From Euonymus europaeus (taxonomy: Eukaryota > Streptophyta > Magnoliopsida > Celastrales > Celastraceae), in NCBI GenBank assembly GCA_963580455.1, contig OY756961.1, positions 12,629,001-12,693,000 of the forward strand: 64,000 bases of DNA, in the 5' to 3' direction. The translations under genes and the position numbers were made by a program. Each line of letters begins with the position of its first letter. Position 1 is the stretch's first letter. Positions 12,081-24,566 of the stretch are shown in pieces. Below the pieces are notes generated by a model that was not told the origin of the DNA, made no database searches, and saw only the letters and a list, made by a program, of their open reading frames with translations.

Positions 12081-14161
12081 CTATCCCGAACAACTTTGAT
12101 AGTTCGGACTTGCTCAACTCTCTCTATAAAGAAGCATTTAACGGTTTTGTCTATTTGTCATAGAAAGTTGGTGTTTTGGCATCGAAATAATGTAGGAAGC
12201 TTATACTCGTAAAATTTGACATAGAAGAACAATAAAAAGTCTATCCCGAGCAACTTTGATGGTCCGAAGTCGCTCAACTTTCTCTATTGAAGAGCTTTTA
12301 ACGGTTTTGTCTATTTGTCATAGAAAATTGGTGTTTTGGCATCGAAATAATCTAGGAAGCTTATACTCGTAAAATTTAGCATAGAAGAACAATAAAAATT
12401 GTACACCGAGCAACTTTGATGCTCCGAAGTCGCTCAACACTCTCTTTGGAGGACCTTTTAACGGTTTTGTCCATTTGTCATAGAAAGTTGTTGTTTTGGC
12501 ATCGAAATAATCTAGGAAGCTTATACTCGTAAAATTTCACATAGAAGAACAATAAAAAGTGTACATAGAGCAATTTTGATGCCCCGAAGTTGCTCAACTC
12601 TCTCTATGGAGGAGCTTTTAACGGTTTTATCCATTTGTCATAGAAAGTTGGTGTTTTGGCATCGAAATAATCTAGGAAGCTTATACTCGTAAAATTTGAC
12701 ATAGATGAACAATAAAAAGTCTATCCCGAGCAACTTTGATGGTCCGAAGTTGCTCAACTCTCTCTATAAAGAAGCATTTAACGGTTTTGTCTATTTGTCA
12801 TAGAAAGTTGGTGTTTTGGCATCGAAATAATCTAGGAAGCTTATACTCGTAAAATTTGACATAGATGAACAATAAAAAGTCTATCCCGAGCAACTTTGAT
12901 GGTCTGAAGTTGCTCAACTTTCTCTATGGAGAAGCATTTAACGGTTTTGTCTATTTGTCATAGAAAATTGGTGTTTTGGCATCGAAATAATCTATGAAGC
13001 TTATACTCGTAAAATTTAGCATAGAAGAACAATAAAAATTGTACACCGAGCAACTTTGATGCTCCGAAGTCGCTCAACACTCTCTTTGGAGGACCTTTTA
13101 ACGGTTTTGTCTATTTGTCATAGAAAGTTGTTGTTTTGGCATCGAAATAATCTCTGAAGCTTATACTCGTAAAATTTAATATATAAGAACAATAAAAATT
13201 GTACACCGAGCAATTTTGATGGTCCGAAGTCGCTCAACACTCTCTATTGAAGAGCTTTTAACGGTTTTGTCCATTTGTCATAGAAAGTTGGTGTTGTAGC
13301 ATCGAAATAATCTAGGAAGCTTATACTCGTAAAATTTCACATAGAAGAACAATAAAAAGTGTACATAGAGCAATTTTAATGGTCCGAAGTTGCTCAACTC
13401 TCTCTATGGAGGAGCTCTTATCGATTTTTTTTATTTGTCATAGAAAGTTGGTGTTTTGGGATCGAAATAATCAAGGAAGCTTATACTCATAAAATTTGAC
13501 ATATAAGAGCAATAAAAATTGTACACCGAGCAACTTTGATGGTCCGAAGTTGCTTAACTCTCTCTATGGAGGAGCTTTTAACGGTTTTGTCTATTTGTCA
13601 TAGAAAATTGGTGTTTTGGCATCGAAATAATCTCTGAAGCTTATACTCGTAAAATTTAACATATAAGAACAATAAAAATTGTACACCGAGCAATTTTGAT
13701 GGTCCGAAGTCGCTCAACTCTCTCTATGGAGAAGCTCTTATCAATTTTTTCTATTTGTCAAAGAAAGTTGGTGTTTTGGCATCGAAATAATCTAAGAAGC
13801 TTTATACTCATAAAATTTGACATATAAGAACAATAAAAATTGTACACCGAGCAACTTTGATGGTCCGAAGTTGCTCAACTCTCTCTATGCAGGAGCTTTT
13901 AACGATTTTGTCCGTTTGTCAAAGAAAGTTGGTGTTTTGGCATCGAAATAATCTAGGAAGCTTATTCTCGTAAAATTTCACTTAGAAGAACAATAAAAAG
14001 TGTACATAGAGCAATTTTGATGGTCCGAAGTTGTTCAACTCTCTCTATGGAGGAGCTTTTAACGGTTTTGTCCATATGTCATAGATAGTTGGTGTTTTGG
14101 CATCGAAATAATCTAGGAAGCTTATACTCGTAAAATTTCACATAGAAGAACAATAAAAAGT
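12081..14161 (+). repeat. 13-monomer HOR, copy 1 (2081 bp, form A)
   Basis: Starts at the CTATCCCGAAC marker. Form A carries a cassette with the GCCCCGAAG monomer, then two CTATCCCGAGC monomers (one with CTCTATAAAGAAGC, one with GGTCTGAAG), then CTCCGAAG. The extra T in CTTTATACTC at 13800 makes the unit 13 x 160 plus 1. The A-linked variant TCTAAGAAG directly precedes it. Confidence 0.92.
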
Positions 14162-16242
14162 CTATCCCGAACAACTTTGATAGTTCGGAGTTGCTCAACT
14201 CTCTCTATAAAGAAGCATTTAACGGTTTTGTCTATTTGTCATAGAAAGTTGGTGTTTTGGCATCGAAATAATGTAGGAAGCTTATACTCGTAAAATTTGA
14301 CATAGAAGAACAATAAAAAGTCTATCCCGAGCAACTTTGATGGTCCGAAGTCGCTCAACTTTCTCTATTGAAGAGCTTTTAACGGTTTTGTCTATTTGTC
14401 ATAGAAAATTGGTGTTTTGGCATTGAAATAATCTAGGAAGCTTATACTCGTAAAATTTAGCATAGAAGAACAATAAAAATTGTACACCGAGCAACTTTGA
14501 TGCTCCGAAGTCGCTCAACACTCTCTTTGGAGGACCTTTTAACGGTTTTGTCCATTTGTCATAGAAAGTTGTTGTTTTGGCATCGAAATAATCTAGGAAG
14601 CTTATACTCGTAAAATTTCACATAGAAGAACAATAAAAAGTGTACATAGAGCAATTTTGATGCCCCGAAGTTGCTCAACTCTCTCTATGGAGGAGCTTTT
14701 AACGGTTTTATCCATTTGTCATAGAAAGTTGGTGTTTTGGCATCGAAATAATCTAGGAAGCTTATACTCGTAAAATTTGACATAGATGAACAATAAAAAG
14801 TCTATCCCGAGCAACTTTGATGGTCCGAAGTTGCTCAACTCTCTCTATAAAGAAGCATTTAACGGTTTTGTCTATTTGTCATAGAAAGTTGGTGTTTTGG
14901 CATCGAAATAATCTAGGAAGCTTATACTCGTAAAATTTGACATAGATGAACAATAAAAAGTCTATCCCGAGCAACTTTGATGGTCTGAAGTTGCTCAACT
15001 TTCTCTATGGAGAAGCATTTAACGGTTTTGTCTATTTGTCATAGAAAATTGGTGTTTTGGCATCGAAATAATCTATGAAGCTTATACTCGTAAAATTTAG
15101 CATAGAAGAACAATAAAAATTGTACACCGAGCAACTTTGATGCTCCGAAGTCGCTCAACACTCTCTTTGGAGGACCTTTTAACGGTTTTGTCTATTTGTC
15201 ATAGAAAGTTGTTGTTTTGGCATCGAAATAATCTCTGAAGCTTATACTCGTAAAATTTAATATATAAGAACAATAAAAATTGTACACCGAGCAATTTTGA
15301 TGGTCCGAAGTCGCTCAACACTCTCTATTGAAGAGCTTTTAACGGTTTTGTCCATTTGTCATAGAAAGTTGGTGTTGTAGCATCGAAATAATCTAGGAAG
15401 CTTATACTCGTAAAATTTCACATAGAAGAACAATAAAAAGTGTACATAGAGCAATTTTAATGGTCCGAAGTTGCTCAACTCTCTCTATGGAGGAGCTCTT
15501 ATCGATTTTTTTTATTTGTCATAGAAAGTTGGTGTTTTGGGATCGAAATAATCAAGGAAGCTTATACTCATAAAATTTGACATATAAGAGCAATAAAAAT
15601 TGTACACCGAGCAACTTTGATGGTCCGAAGTTGCTTAACTCTCTCTATGGAGGAGCTTTTAACGGTTTTGTCTATTTGTCATAGAAAGTTGGTGTTTTGG
15701 CATCGAAATAATCTCTGAAGCTTATACTCGTAAAATTTAACATATAAGAACAATAAAAATTGTACACCGAGCAATTTTGATGGTCCGAAGTCGCTCAACT
15801 CTCTCTATGGAGAAGCTCTTATCAATTTTTTCTATTTGTCAAAGAAAGTTGGTGTTTTGGCATCGAAATAATCTAAGAAGCTTTATACTCATAAAATTTG
15901 ACATATAAGAACAATAAAAATTGTACACCGAGCAACTTTGATGGTCCGAAGTTGCTCAACTCTCTCTATGGAGGAGCTTTTAACGATTTTGTCCGTTTGT
16001 CAAAGAAAGTTGGTGTTTTGGCATCGAAATAATCTAGGAAGCTTATTCTCGTAAAATTTCACTTTGAAGAACAATAAAAAGTGTACATAGAGCAATTTTG
16101 ATGGTCCGAAGTTGTTCAACTCTCTCTATGGAGGAGCTTTTAACGGTTTTGTCCATATGTCATAGATAGTTGGTGTTTTGGCATCGAAATAATCTAGGAA
16201 GCTTATACTCGTAAAATTTCACATAGAAGAACAATAAAAAGT
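14162..16242 (+). repeat. 13-monomer HOR, copy 2 (2081 bp, form A)
   Basis: Nearly identical to copy 1 at a 2081-bp shift, including the A cassette, TCTAAGAAG and the extra T at 15881. It ends with the variant TTTCACTTTGAAG near 16065, which copies 3-5 share and copies 1 and 6 lack. Confidence 0.92.
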
Positions 16243-18323
16243 CTATCCCGAACAACTTTGATAGTTCGGAGTTGCTCAACTCTCTCTATAAAGAAGCATT
16301 TAACGGTTTTGTCTATTTGTCATAGAAAGTTGGTGTTTTGGCATCGAAATAATGTAGGAAGCTTATACTCGTAAAATTTGATATAGAAGAACAATAAAAA
16401 GTCTATCCCGAGCAACTTTGATGGTCCGAAGTCGCTCAACTTTCTCTATTGAAGAGCTTTTAACGGTTTTGTCTATTTGTCATAGAAAATTGGTGTTTTG
16501 GCATCGAAATAATCTAGGAAGCTTATACTCGTAAAATTTAGCATAGAAGAACAATAAAAATTGTACACCGAGCAACTTTGATGCTCCGAAGTCGCTCAAC
16601 ACTCTCTTTGGAGGACCTTTCAACGGTTTTGTCCATTTGTCATAGAAAGTTGTTGTTTTGGCATCGAAATAATCTAGGAAGCTTATACTTATAAAATTTG
16701 ACATATAAGAACAATAAAAAGTGTACACCGAGCAACTTTGATGGTCCGAAGTTGCTCAACTCTCTCTATGGAAGCGCTTTTAATGAGTTTCTCCATTTTT
16801 CATAGAAAGTTGGTGTTTTGGCATCGAAATAATCTAGGAAGCTTATACTCATAAAATTTGACATATAAGAGCAATAAAAATTGTACACCGAGCAACTTTG
16901 ATGGTCCGAAGTGGCTCAACTCTCTCTATGGAGGAGCTTTTAACGGTTTTGTCTATTTGTCATAGAAAGTTGGTGTTTTGGCATCGAAATAATCTCGGAA
17001 GCTTATACTCGTAAAATTTAACATATAAGAACAATAAAAATTGTACACCGAGCAATTTTGATGGTCCGAAGTCGCTCAACTCTCTCTATGGAGGAGCTCT
17101 TAACGGTTTTGTCCATTTGTCAAAGAAAGTTGGTGTTTTGGCATCGAAATAATCTAGGAAGCTTATACTCATAAAATTTGACATATAAGAGCAATAAAAA
17201 TTGTACACCGAGCAACTTTGATGGTCCGAAGTGGCTTAACTCTCTCTATGGAGGAGCTTTTAACGGTTTTGTCTATTTGTCATAGAAAGTTGGTGTTTTG
17301 GCATCGAAATAATCTCTGAAGCTTATACTCGTAAAATTTAATATATAAGAACAATAAAAATTGTACACCGAGCAATTTTGATGGTCCGAAGTCGCTCAAC
17401 ACTCTCTATTCAAGAGCTTTTAACGGTTTTGTCCATTTGTCATAGAAAGTTGGTGTTGTAGCATCGAAATAATCTAGGAAGCTTATACTCGTAAAATTTC
17501 ACATAGAAGAACAATAAAAAGTGTACATAGAGCAATTTTAATGGTCCGAAGTTGCTCAACTCTCTCTATGGAGGAGCTCTTATCGATTTTTTTTATTTGT
17601 CATAGAAAGTTGGTGTTTTGGGATCGAAATAATCAAGGAAGCTTATACTCATAAAATTTGACATATAAGAGCAATAAAAATTGTACACCGAGCAACTTTG
17701 ATGGTCCGAAGTTGCTTAACTCTCTCTATGGAGGAGCTTTTAACGGTTTTGTCTATTTGTCATAGAAAGTTGGTGTTTTGGCATCGAAATAATCTCTGAA
17801 GCTTATACTCGTAAAATTTAACATATAAGAACAATAAAAATTGTACACCGAGCAATTTTGATGGTCCGAAGTCGCTCAACTCTCTCTATGGAGAAGCTCT
17901 TATCAATTTTTTCTATTTGTCAAAGAAAGTTGGTGTTTTGGCATCGAAATAATCTAGGAAGCTTTATACTCATAAAATTTGACATATAAGAACAATAAAA
18001 ATTGTACACCGAGCAACTTTGATGGTCCGAAGTTGCTCAACTCTCTCTATGGAGGAGCTTTTAACGATTTTGTCCGTTTGTCAAAGAAAGTTGGTGTTTT
18101 GGCATCGAAATAATCTAGGAAGCTTATTCTCGTAAAATTTCACTTTGAAGAACAATAAAAAGTGTACATAGAGCAATTTTGATGGTCCGAAGTTGTTCAA
18201 CTCTCTCTATGGAGGAGCTTTTAACGGTTTTGTCCATATGTCATAGATAGTTGGTGTTTTGGCATCGAAATAATCTAGGAAGCTTGTACTCATAAAATTT
18301 CACATAGAAGAACAATAAAAAGT
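16243..18323 (+). repeat. 13-monomer HOR, copy 3 (2081 bp, form B)
   Basis: Same length and flanks as copies 1-2, but about four monomers (roughly 16680-17330) are replaced by a B cassette with GGAAGCGC/TGAGTTTCTCC, AAGTGGCTC, AAGTCGCTC and AAGTGGCTT monomers. Linked B variants: TCTAGGAAG before the extra T at 17962. Private variants GATATAGAAG, CTTTCAACGG and TATTCAAGAGC are shared only with copy 5. Confidence 0.92.
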
Positions 18324-20404
18324 CTATCCCGAACAACTTTGATAGTTCGGAGTTGCTCAACTCTCTCTATAAAGAAGCATTTAACCGTTTTGTCTATTTG
18401 TCATAGAAAGTTGGTGTTTTGGCATCGAAATAATGTAGGAAGCTTATACTCGTAAAATTTGACATAGAAGAACAATAAAAAGTCTATCCCGAGCAACTTT
18501 GATGGTCCGAAGTCGCTCAACTTTCTCTATTGAAGAGCTTTTAACGGTTTTGTCTATTTGTCATAGAAAATTGGTGTTTTGGCATCGAAATAATCTAGGA
18601 AGCTTATACTCGTAAAATTTAGCATAGAAGAACAATAAAAATTGTACACCGAGCAACTTTGATGCTCCGAAGTCGCTCAACACTCTCTTTGGAGGACCTT
18701 TTAACGGTTTTGTCCATTTGTCATAGAAAGTTGTTGTTTTGGCATCGAAATAATCTAGGAAGCTTATACTCGTAAAATTTCACATAGAAGAACAATAAAA
18801 AGTGTACATAGAGCAATTTTGATGCCCCGAAGTTGCTCAACTCTATCTATGGAGGAGCTTTTAACGGTTTTATCCATTTGTCATAGAAAGTTGGTGTTTT
18901 GGCATCGAAATAATCTAGGAAGCTTATACTCGTAAAATTTGACATAGATGAACAATAAAAAGTCTATCCCGAGCAACTTTGATGGTCCGAAGTTGCTCAA
19001 CTCTCTCTATAAAGAAGCATTTAACGGTTTTGTCTATTTGTCATAGAAAGTTGGTGTTTTGGCATCGAAATAATCTAGGAAGCTTATACTCGTAAAATTT
19101 GACATAGATGAACAATAAAAAGTCTATCCCGAGCAACTTTGATGGTCTGAAGTTGCTCAACTTTCTCTATGGAGAAGCATTTAACGGTTTTGTCTATTTG
19201 TCATAGAAAATTGGTGTTTTGGCATCGAAATAATCTATGAAGCTTATACTCGTAAAATTTAGCATAGAAGAACAATAAAAATTGTACACCGAGCAACTTT
19301 GATGCTCCGAAGTCGCTCAACACTCTCTTTGGAGGACCTTTTAACGGTTTTGTCTATTTGTCATAGAAAGTTGTTGTTTTGGCATCGAAATAATCTCTGA
19401 AGCTTATACTCGTAAAATTTAATATATAAGAACAATAAAAATTGTACACCGAGCAATTTTGATGGTCCGAAGTCGCTCAACACTCTCTATTGAAGAGCTT
19501 TTAACGGTTTTGTCCATTTGTCATAGAAAGTTGGTGTTGTAGCATCGAAATAATCTAGGAAGCTTATACTCGTAAAATTTCACATAGAAGAACAATAAAA
19601 AGTGTACATAGAGCAATTTTAATGGTCCGAAGTTGCTCAACTCTCTCTATGGAGGAGCTCTTATCGATTTTTTTTATTTGTCATAGAAAGTTGGTGTTTT
19701 GGGATCGAAATAATCAAGGAAGCTTATACTCATAAAATTTGACATATAAGAGCAATAAAAATTGTACACCGAGCAACTTTGATGGTCCGAAGTTGCTTAA
19801 CTCTCTCTATGGAGGAGCTTTTAACGGTTTTGTCTATTTGTCATAGAAAGTTGGTGTTTTGGCATCGAAATAATCTCGGAAGCTTATACTCGTAAAATTT
19901 AACATATAAGAACAATAAAAATTGTACACCGAGCAATTTTGATGGTCCGAAGTCGCTCAACTCTCTCTATGGAGAAGCTCTTATCAATTTTTTCTATTTG
20001 TCAAAGAAAGTTGGTGTTTTGGCATCGAAATAATCTAAGAAGCTTTATACTCATAAAATTTGACATATAAGAACAATAAAAATTGTACACCGAGCAACTT
20101 TGATGGTCCGAAGTTGCTCAACTCTCTCTATGGAGGAGCTTTTAACGATTTTGTCCGTTTGTCAAAGAAAGTTGGTGTTTTGGCATCGAAATAATCTAGG
20201 AAGCTTATTCTCGTAAAATTTCACTTTGAAGAACAATAAAAAGTGTACATAGAGCAATTTTGATGGTCCGAAGTTGTTCAACTCTCTCTATGGAGGAGCT
20301 TTTAACGGTTTTGTCCATATGTCATAGATAGTTGGTGTTTTGGCATCGAAATAATCTAGGAAGCTTATACTCGTAAAATTTCACATAGAAGAACAATAAA
20401 AAGT
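18324..20404 (+). repeat. 13-monomer HOR, copy 4 (2081 bp, form A)
   Basis: Returns to the A cassette and the A-linked TCTAAGAAG at about 20037. The start carries TTAACCGTTTTG near 18382 and CATAAAATTTCAC just upstream of the marker. Both are shared with copy 6 but not with copies 1, 2, 3 or 5. Confidence 0.92.
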
Positions 20405-22485
20405 CTATCCCGAACAACTTTGATAGTTCGGAGTTGCTCAACTCTCTCTATAAAGAAGCATTTAACGGTTTTGTCTATTTGTCATAGAAAGTTGGTGTTT
20501 TGGCATCGAAATAATGTAGGAAGCTTATACTCGTAAAATTTGATATAGAAGAACAATAAAAAGTCTATCCCGAGCAACTTTGATGGTCCGAAGTCGCTCA
20601 ACTTTCTCTATTGAAGAGCTTTTAACGGTTTTGTCTATTTGTCATAGAAAATTGGTGTTTTGGCATCGAAATAATCTAGGAAGCTTATACTCGTAAAATT
20701 TAGCATAGAAGAACAATAAAAATTGTACACCGAGCAACTTTGATGCTCCGAAGTCGCTCAACACTCTCTTTGGAGGACCTTTCAACGGTTTTGTCCATTT
20801 GTCATAGAAAGTTGTTGTTTTGGCATCGAAATAATCTAGGAAGCTTATACTCATAAAATTTGACATATAAGAACAATAAAAAGTGTACACCGAGCAACTT
20901 TGATGGTCCGAAGTTGCTCAACTCTCTCTATGGAAGCGCTTTTAATGAGTTTCTCCATTTTTCATAGAAAGTTGGTGTTTTGGCATCGAAATAATCTAGG
21001 AAGCTTATACTCATAAAATTTGACATATAAGAGCAATAAAAATTGTACACCGAGCAACTTTGATGGTCCGAAGTGGCTCAACTCTCTCTATGGAGGAGCT
21101 TTTAACGGTTTTGTCTATTTGTCATAGAAAGTTGGTGTTTTGGCATCGAAATAATCTCGGAAGCTTATACTCGTAAAATTTAACATATAAGAACAATAAA
21201 AATTGTACACCGAGCAATTTTGATGGTCCGAAGTCGCTCAACTCTCTCTATGGAGGAGCTCTTAACGGTTTTGTCCATTTGTCAAAGAAAGTTGGTGTTT
21301 TGGCATCGAAATAATCTAGGAAGCTTATACTCATAAAATTTGACATATAAGAGCAATAAAAATTGTACACCGAGCAACTTTGATGGTCCGAAGTGGCTTA
21401 ACTCTCTCTATGGAGGAGCTTTTAACGGTTTTGTCTATTTGTCATAGAAAGTTGGTGTTTTGGCATCGAAATAATCTCTGAAGCTTATACTCGTAAAATT
21501 TAATATATAAGAACAATAAAAATTGTACACCGAGCAATTTTGATGGTCCGAAGTCGCTCAACACTCTCTATTCAAGAGCTTTTAACGGTTTTGTCCATTT
21601 GTCATAGAAAGTTGGTGTTGTAGCATCGAAATAATCTAGGAAGCTTATACTCGTAAAATTTCACATAGAAGAACAATAAAAAGTGTACATAGAGCAATTT
21701 TAATGGTCCGAAGTTGCTCAACTCTCTCTATGGAGGAGCTCTTATCGATTTTTTTTATTTGTCATAGAAAGTTGGTGTTTTGGGATCGAAATAATCAAGG
21801 AAGCTTATACTCATAAAATTTGACATATAAGAGCAATAAAAATTGTACACCGAGCAACTTTGATGGTCCGAAGTTGCTTAACTCTCTCTATGGAGGAGCT
21901 TTTAACGGTTTTGTCTATTTGTCATAGAAAGTTGGTGTTTTGGCATCGAAATAATCTCTAAAGCTTATACTCGTAAAATTTAACATATAAGAACAATAAA
22001 AATTGTACACCGAGCAATTTTGATGGTCCGAAGTCGCTCAACTCTCTCTATGGAGAAGCTCTTATCAATTTTTTCTATTTGTCAAAGAAAGTTGGTGTTT
22101 TGGCATCGAAATAATCTAGGAAGCTTTATACTCATAAAATTTGACATATAAGAACAATAAAAATTGTACACCGAGCAACTTTGATGGTCCGAAGTTGCTC
22201 AACTCTCTCTATGGAGGAGCTTTTAACGATTTTGTCCGTTTGTCAAAGAAAGTTGGTGTTTTGGCATCGAAATAATCTAGGAAGCTTATTCTCGTAAAAT
22301 TTCACTTTGAAGAACAATAAAAAGTGTACATAGAGCAATTTTGATGGTCCGAAGTTGTTCAACTCTCTCTATGGAGGAGCTTTTAACGGTTTTGTCCATA
22401 TGTCATAGATAGTTGGTGTTTTGGCATCGAAATAATCTAGGAAGCTTATACTCATAAAATTTCACATAGAAGAACAATAAAAAGT
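20405..22485 (+). repeat. 13-monomer HOR, copy 5 (2081 bp, form B)
   Basis: Copies 3 and 5 share GATATAGAAG, CTTTCAACGG, TATTCAAGAGC and the B cassette. This marks copies 3-4 and 5-6 as a duplicated 4162-bp dimer. Confidence 0.92.
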
Positions 22486-24566
22486 CTATCCCGAACAACT
22501 TTGATAGTTCGGAGTTGCTCAACTCTCTCTATAAAGAAGCATTTAACCGTTTTGTCTATTTGTCATAGAAAGTTGGTGTTTTGGCATCGAAATAATGTAG
22601 GAAGCTTATACTCGTAAAATTTGACATAGAAGAACAATAAAAAGTCTATCCCGAGCAACTTTGATGGTCCGAAGTCGCTCAACTTTCTCTATTGAAGAGC
22701 TTTTAACGGTTTTGTCTATTTGTCATAGAAAATTGGTGTTTTGGCATCGAAATAATCTAGGAAGCTTATACTCGTAAAATTTAGCATAGAAGAACAATAA
22801 AAATTGTACACCGAGCAACTTTGATGCTCCGAAGTCGCTCAACACTCTCTTTGGAGGACCTTTTAACGGTTTTGTCCATTTGTCATAGAAAGTTGTTGTT
22901 TTGGCATCGAAATAATCTAGGAAGCTTATACTCATAAAATTTGACATATAAGAACAATAAAAAGTGTACACCGAGCAACTTTGATGGTCCGAAGTTGCTC
23001 AACTCTCTCTATGGAAGCGCTTTTAATGAGTTTCTCCATTTTTCATAGAAAGTTGGTGTTTTGGCATCGAAATAATCTAGGAAGCTTATACTCATAAAAT
23101 TTGACATATAAGAGCAATAAAAATTGTACACCGAGCAACTTTGATGGTCCGAAGTGGCTCAACTCTCTCTATCGAGGAGCTTTTAACGGTTTTGTCTATT
23201 TGTCATAGAAAGTTGGTGTTTTGGCATCGAAATAATCTCCGAAGCTTATACTCGTAAAATTTAACATATAAGAACAATAAAAATTGTACACCGAGCAATT
23301 TTGATGGTCCGAAGTCGCTCAACTCTCTCTATGGAGGAGCTCTTAACGGTTTTGTCCATTTGTCAAAGAAAGTTGGTGTTTTGGCATCGAAATAATCTAG
23401 GAAGCTTATACTCATAAAATTTGACATATAAGAGCAATAAAAATTGTACACCGAGCAACTTTGATGGTCCGAAGTGGCTTAACTCTCTCTATGGAGGAGC
23501 TTTTAACGGTTTTGTCTATTTGTCATAGAAAGTTGGTGTTTTGGCATCGAAATAATCTCTGAAGCTTATACTCGTAAAATTTAATATATAAGAACAATAA
23601 AAATTGTACACCGAGCAATTTTGATGGTCCGAAGTCGCTCAACACTCTCTATTGAAGAGCTTTTAACGGTTTTGTCCATTTGTCATAGAAAGTTGGTGTT
23701 GTAGCATCGAAATAATCTAGGAAGCTTATACTCGTAAAATTTCACATAGAAGAACAATAAAAAGTGTACATAGAGCAATTTTAATGGTCCGAAGTTGCTC
23801 AACTCTCTCTATGGAGGAGCTCTTATCGATTTTTTTTATTTGTCATAGAAAGTTGGTGTTTTGGGATCGAAATAATCAAGGAAGCTTATACTCATAAAAT
23901 TTGACATATAAGAGCAATAAAAATTGTACACCGAGCAACTTTGATGGTCCGAAGTTGCTTAACTCTCTTTATGGAGGAGCTTTTAACGGTTTTGTCTATT
24001 TGTCATAGAAAGTTGGTGTTTTGGCATCGAAATAATCTCTGAAGCTTATACTCGTAAAATTTAACATATAAGAACAATAAAAATTGTACACCGAGCAATT
24101 TTGATGGTCCGAAGTCGCTCAACTCTCTCTATGGAGAAGCTCTTATCAATTTTTTCTATTTGTCAAAGAAAGTTGGTGTTTTGGCATCGAAATAATCTAG
24201 GAAGCTTTATACTCATAAAATTTGACATATAAGAACAATAAAAATTGTACACCGAGCAACTTTGATGGTCCGAAGTTGCTCAACTCTCTCTATGGAGGAG
24301 CTTTTAACGATTTTGTCCGTTTGTCAAAGAAAGTTGGTGTTTTGGCATTGAAATAATCTAGGAAGCTTATTCTCGTAAAATTTCACTTAGAAGAACAATA
24401 AAAAGTGTACATAGAGCAATTTTGATGGTCCGAAGTTGTTCAACTCTCTCTATGGAGGAGCTTTTAACGGTTTTGTCCATATGTCATAGATAGTTGGTGT
24501 TTTGGCATCGAAATAATCTAGGAAGCTTATACTCGTAAAATTTCACATAGAAGAACAATAAAAAGT
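22486..24566 (+). repeat. 13-monomer HOR, copy 6 (2081 bp, form B, recombinant)
   Basis: The left end matches copy 4 (TTAACCG near 22545, CATAAAATTTCAC before the marker), but the middle is B cassette, and TCTAGGAAG precedes the extra T at 24205. It lacks CTTTCAACGG and TATTCAAGAGC. The simplest reading is a copy-4-like unit whose interior was replaced by a B-type tract. Confidence 0.9.

Noticed and set aside
16480..16728. Recurring minus-strand open frame of 82 codons, also at 8477, 20642, 22723, 26884, 30725, 34566, 40329, 46249 and 54087
   Set aside because: It is the satellite read across about one and a half monomers. The 160-bp period shifts frame in each unit, the frame opens and closes by chance substitutions, and its recurrence reflects HOR copying of the underlying DNA. 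No domain or codon bias is seen.
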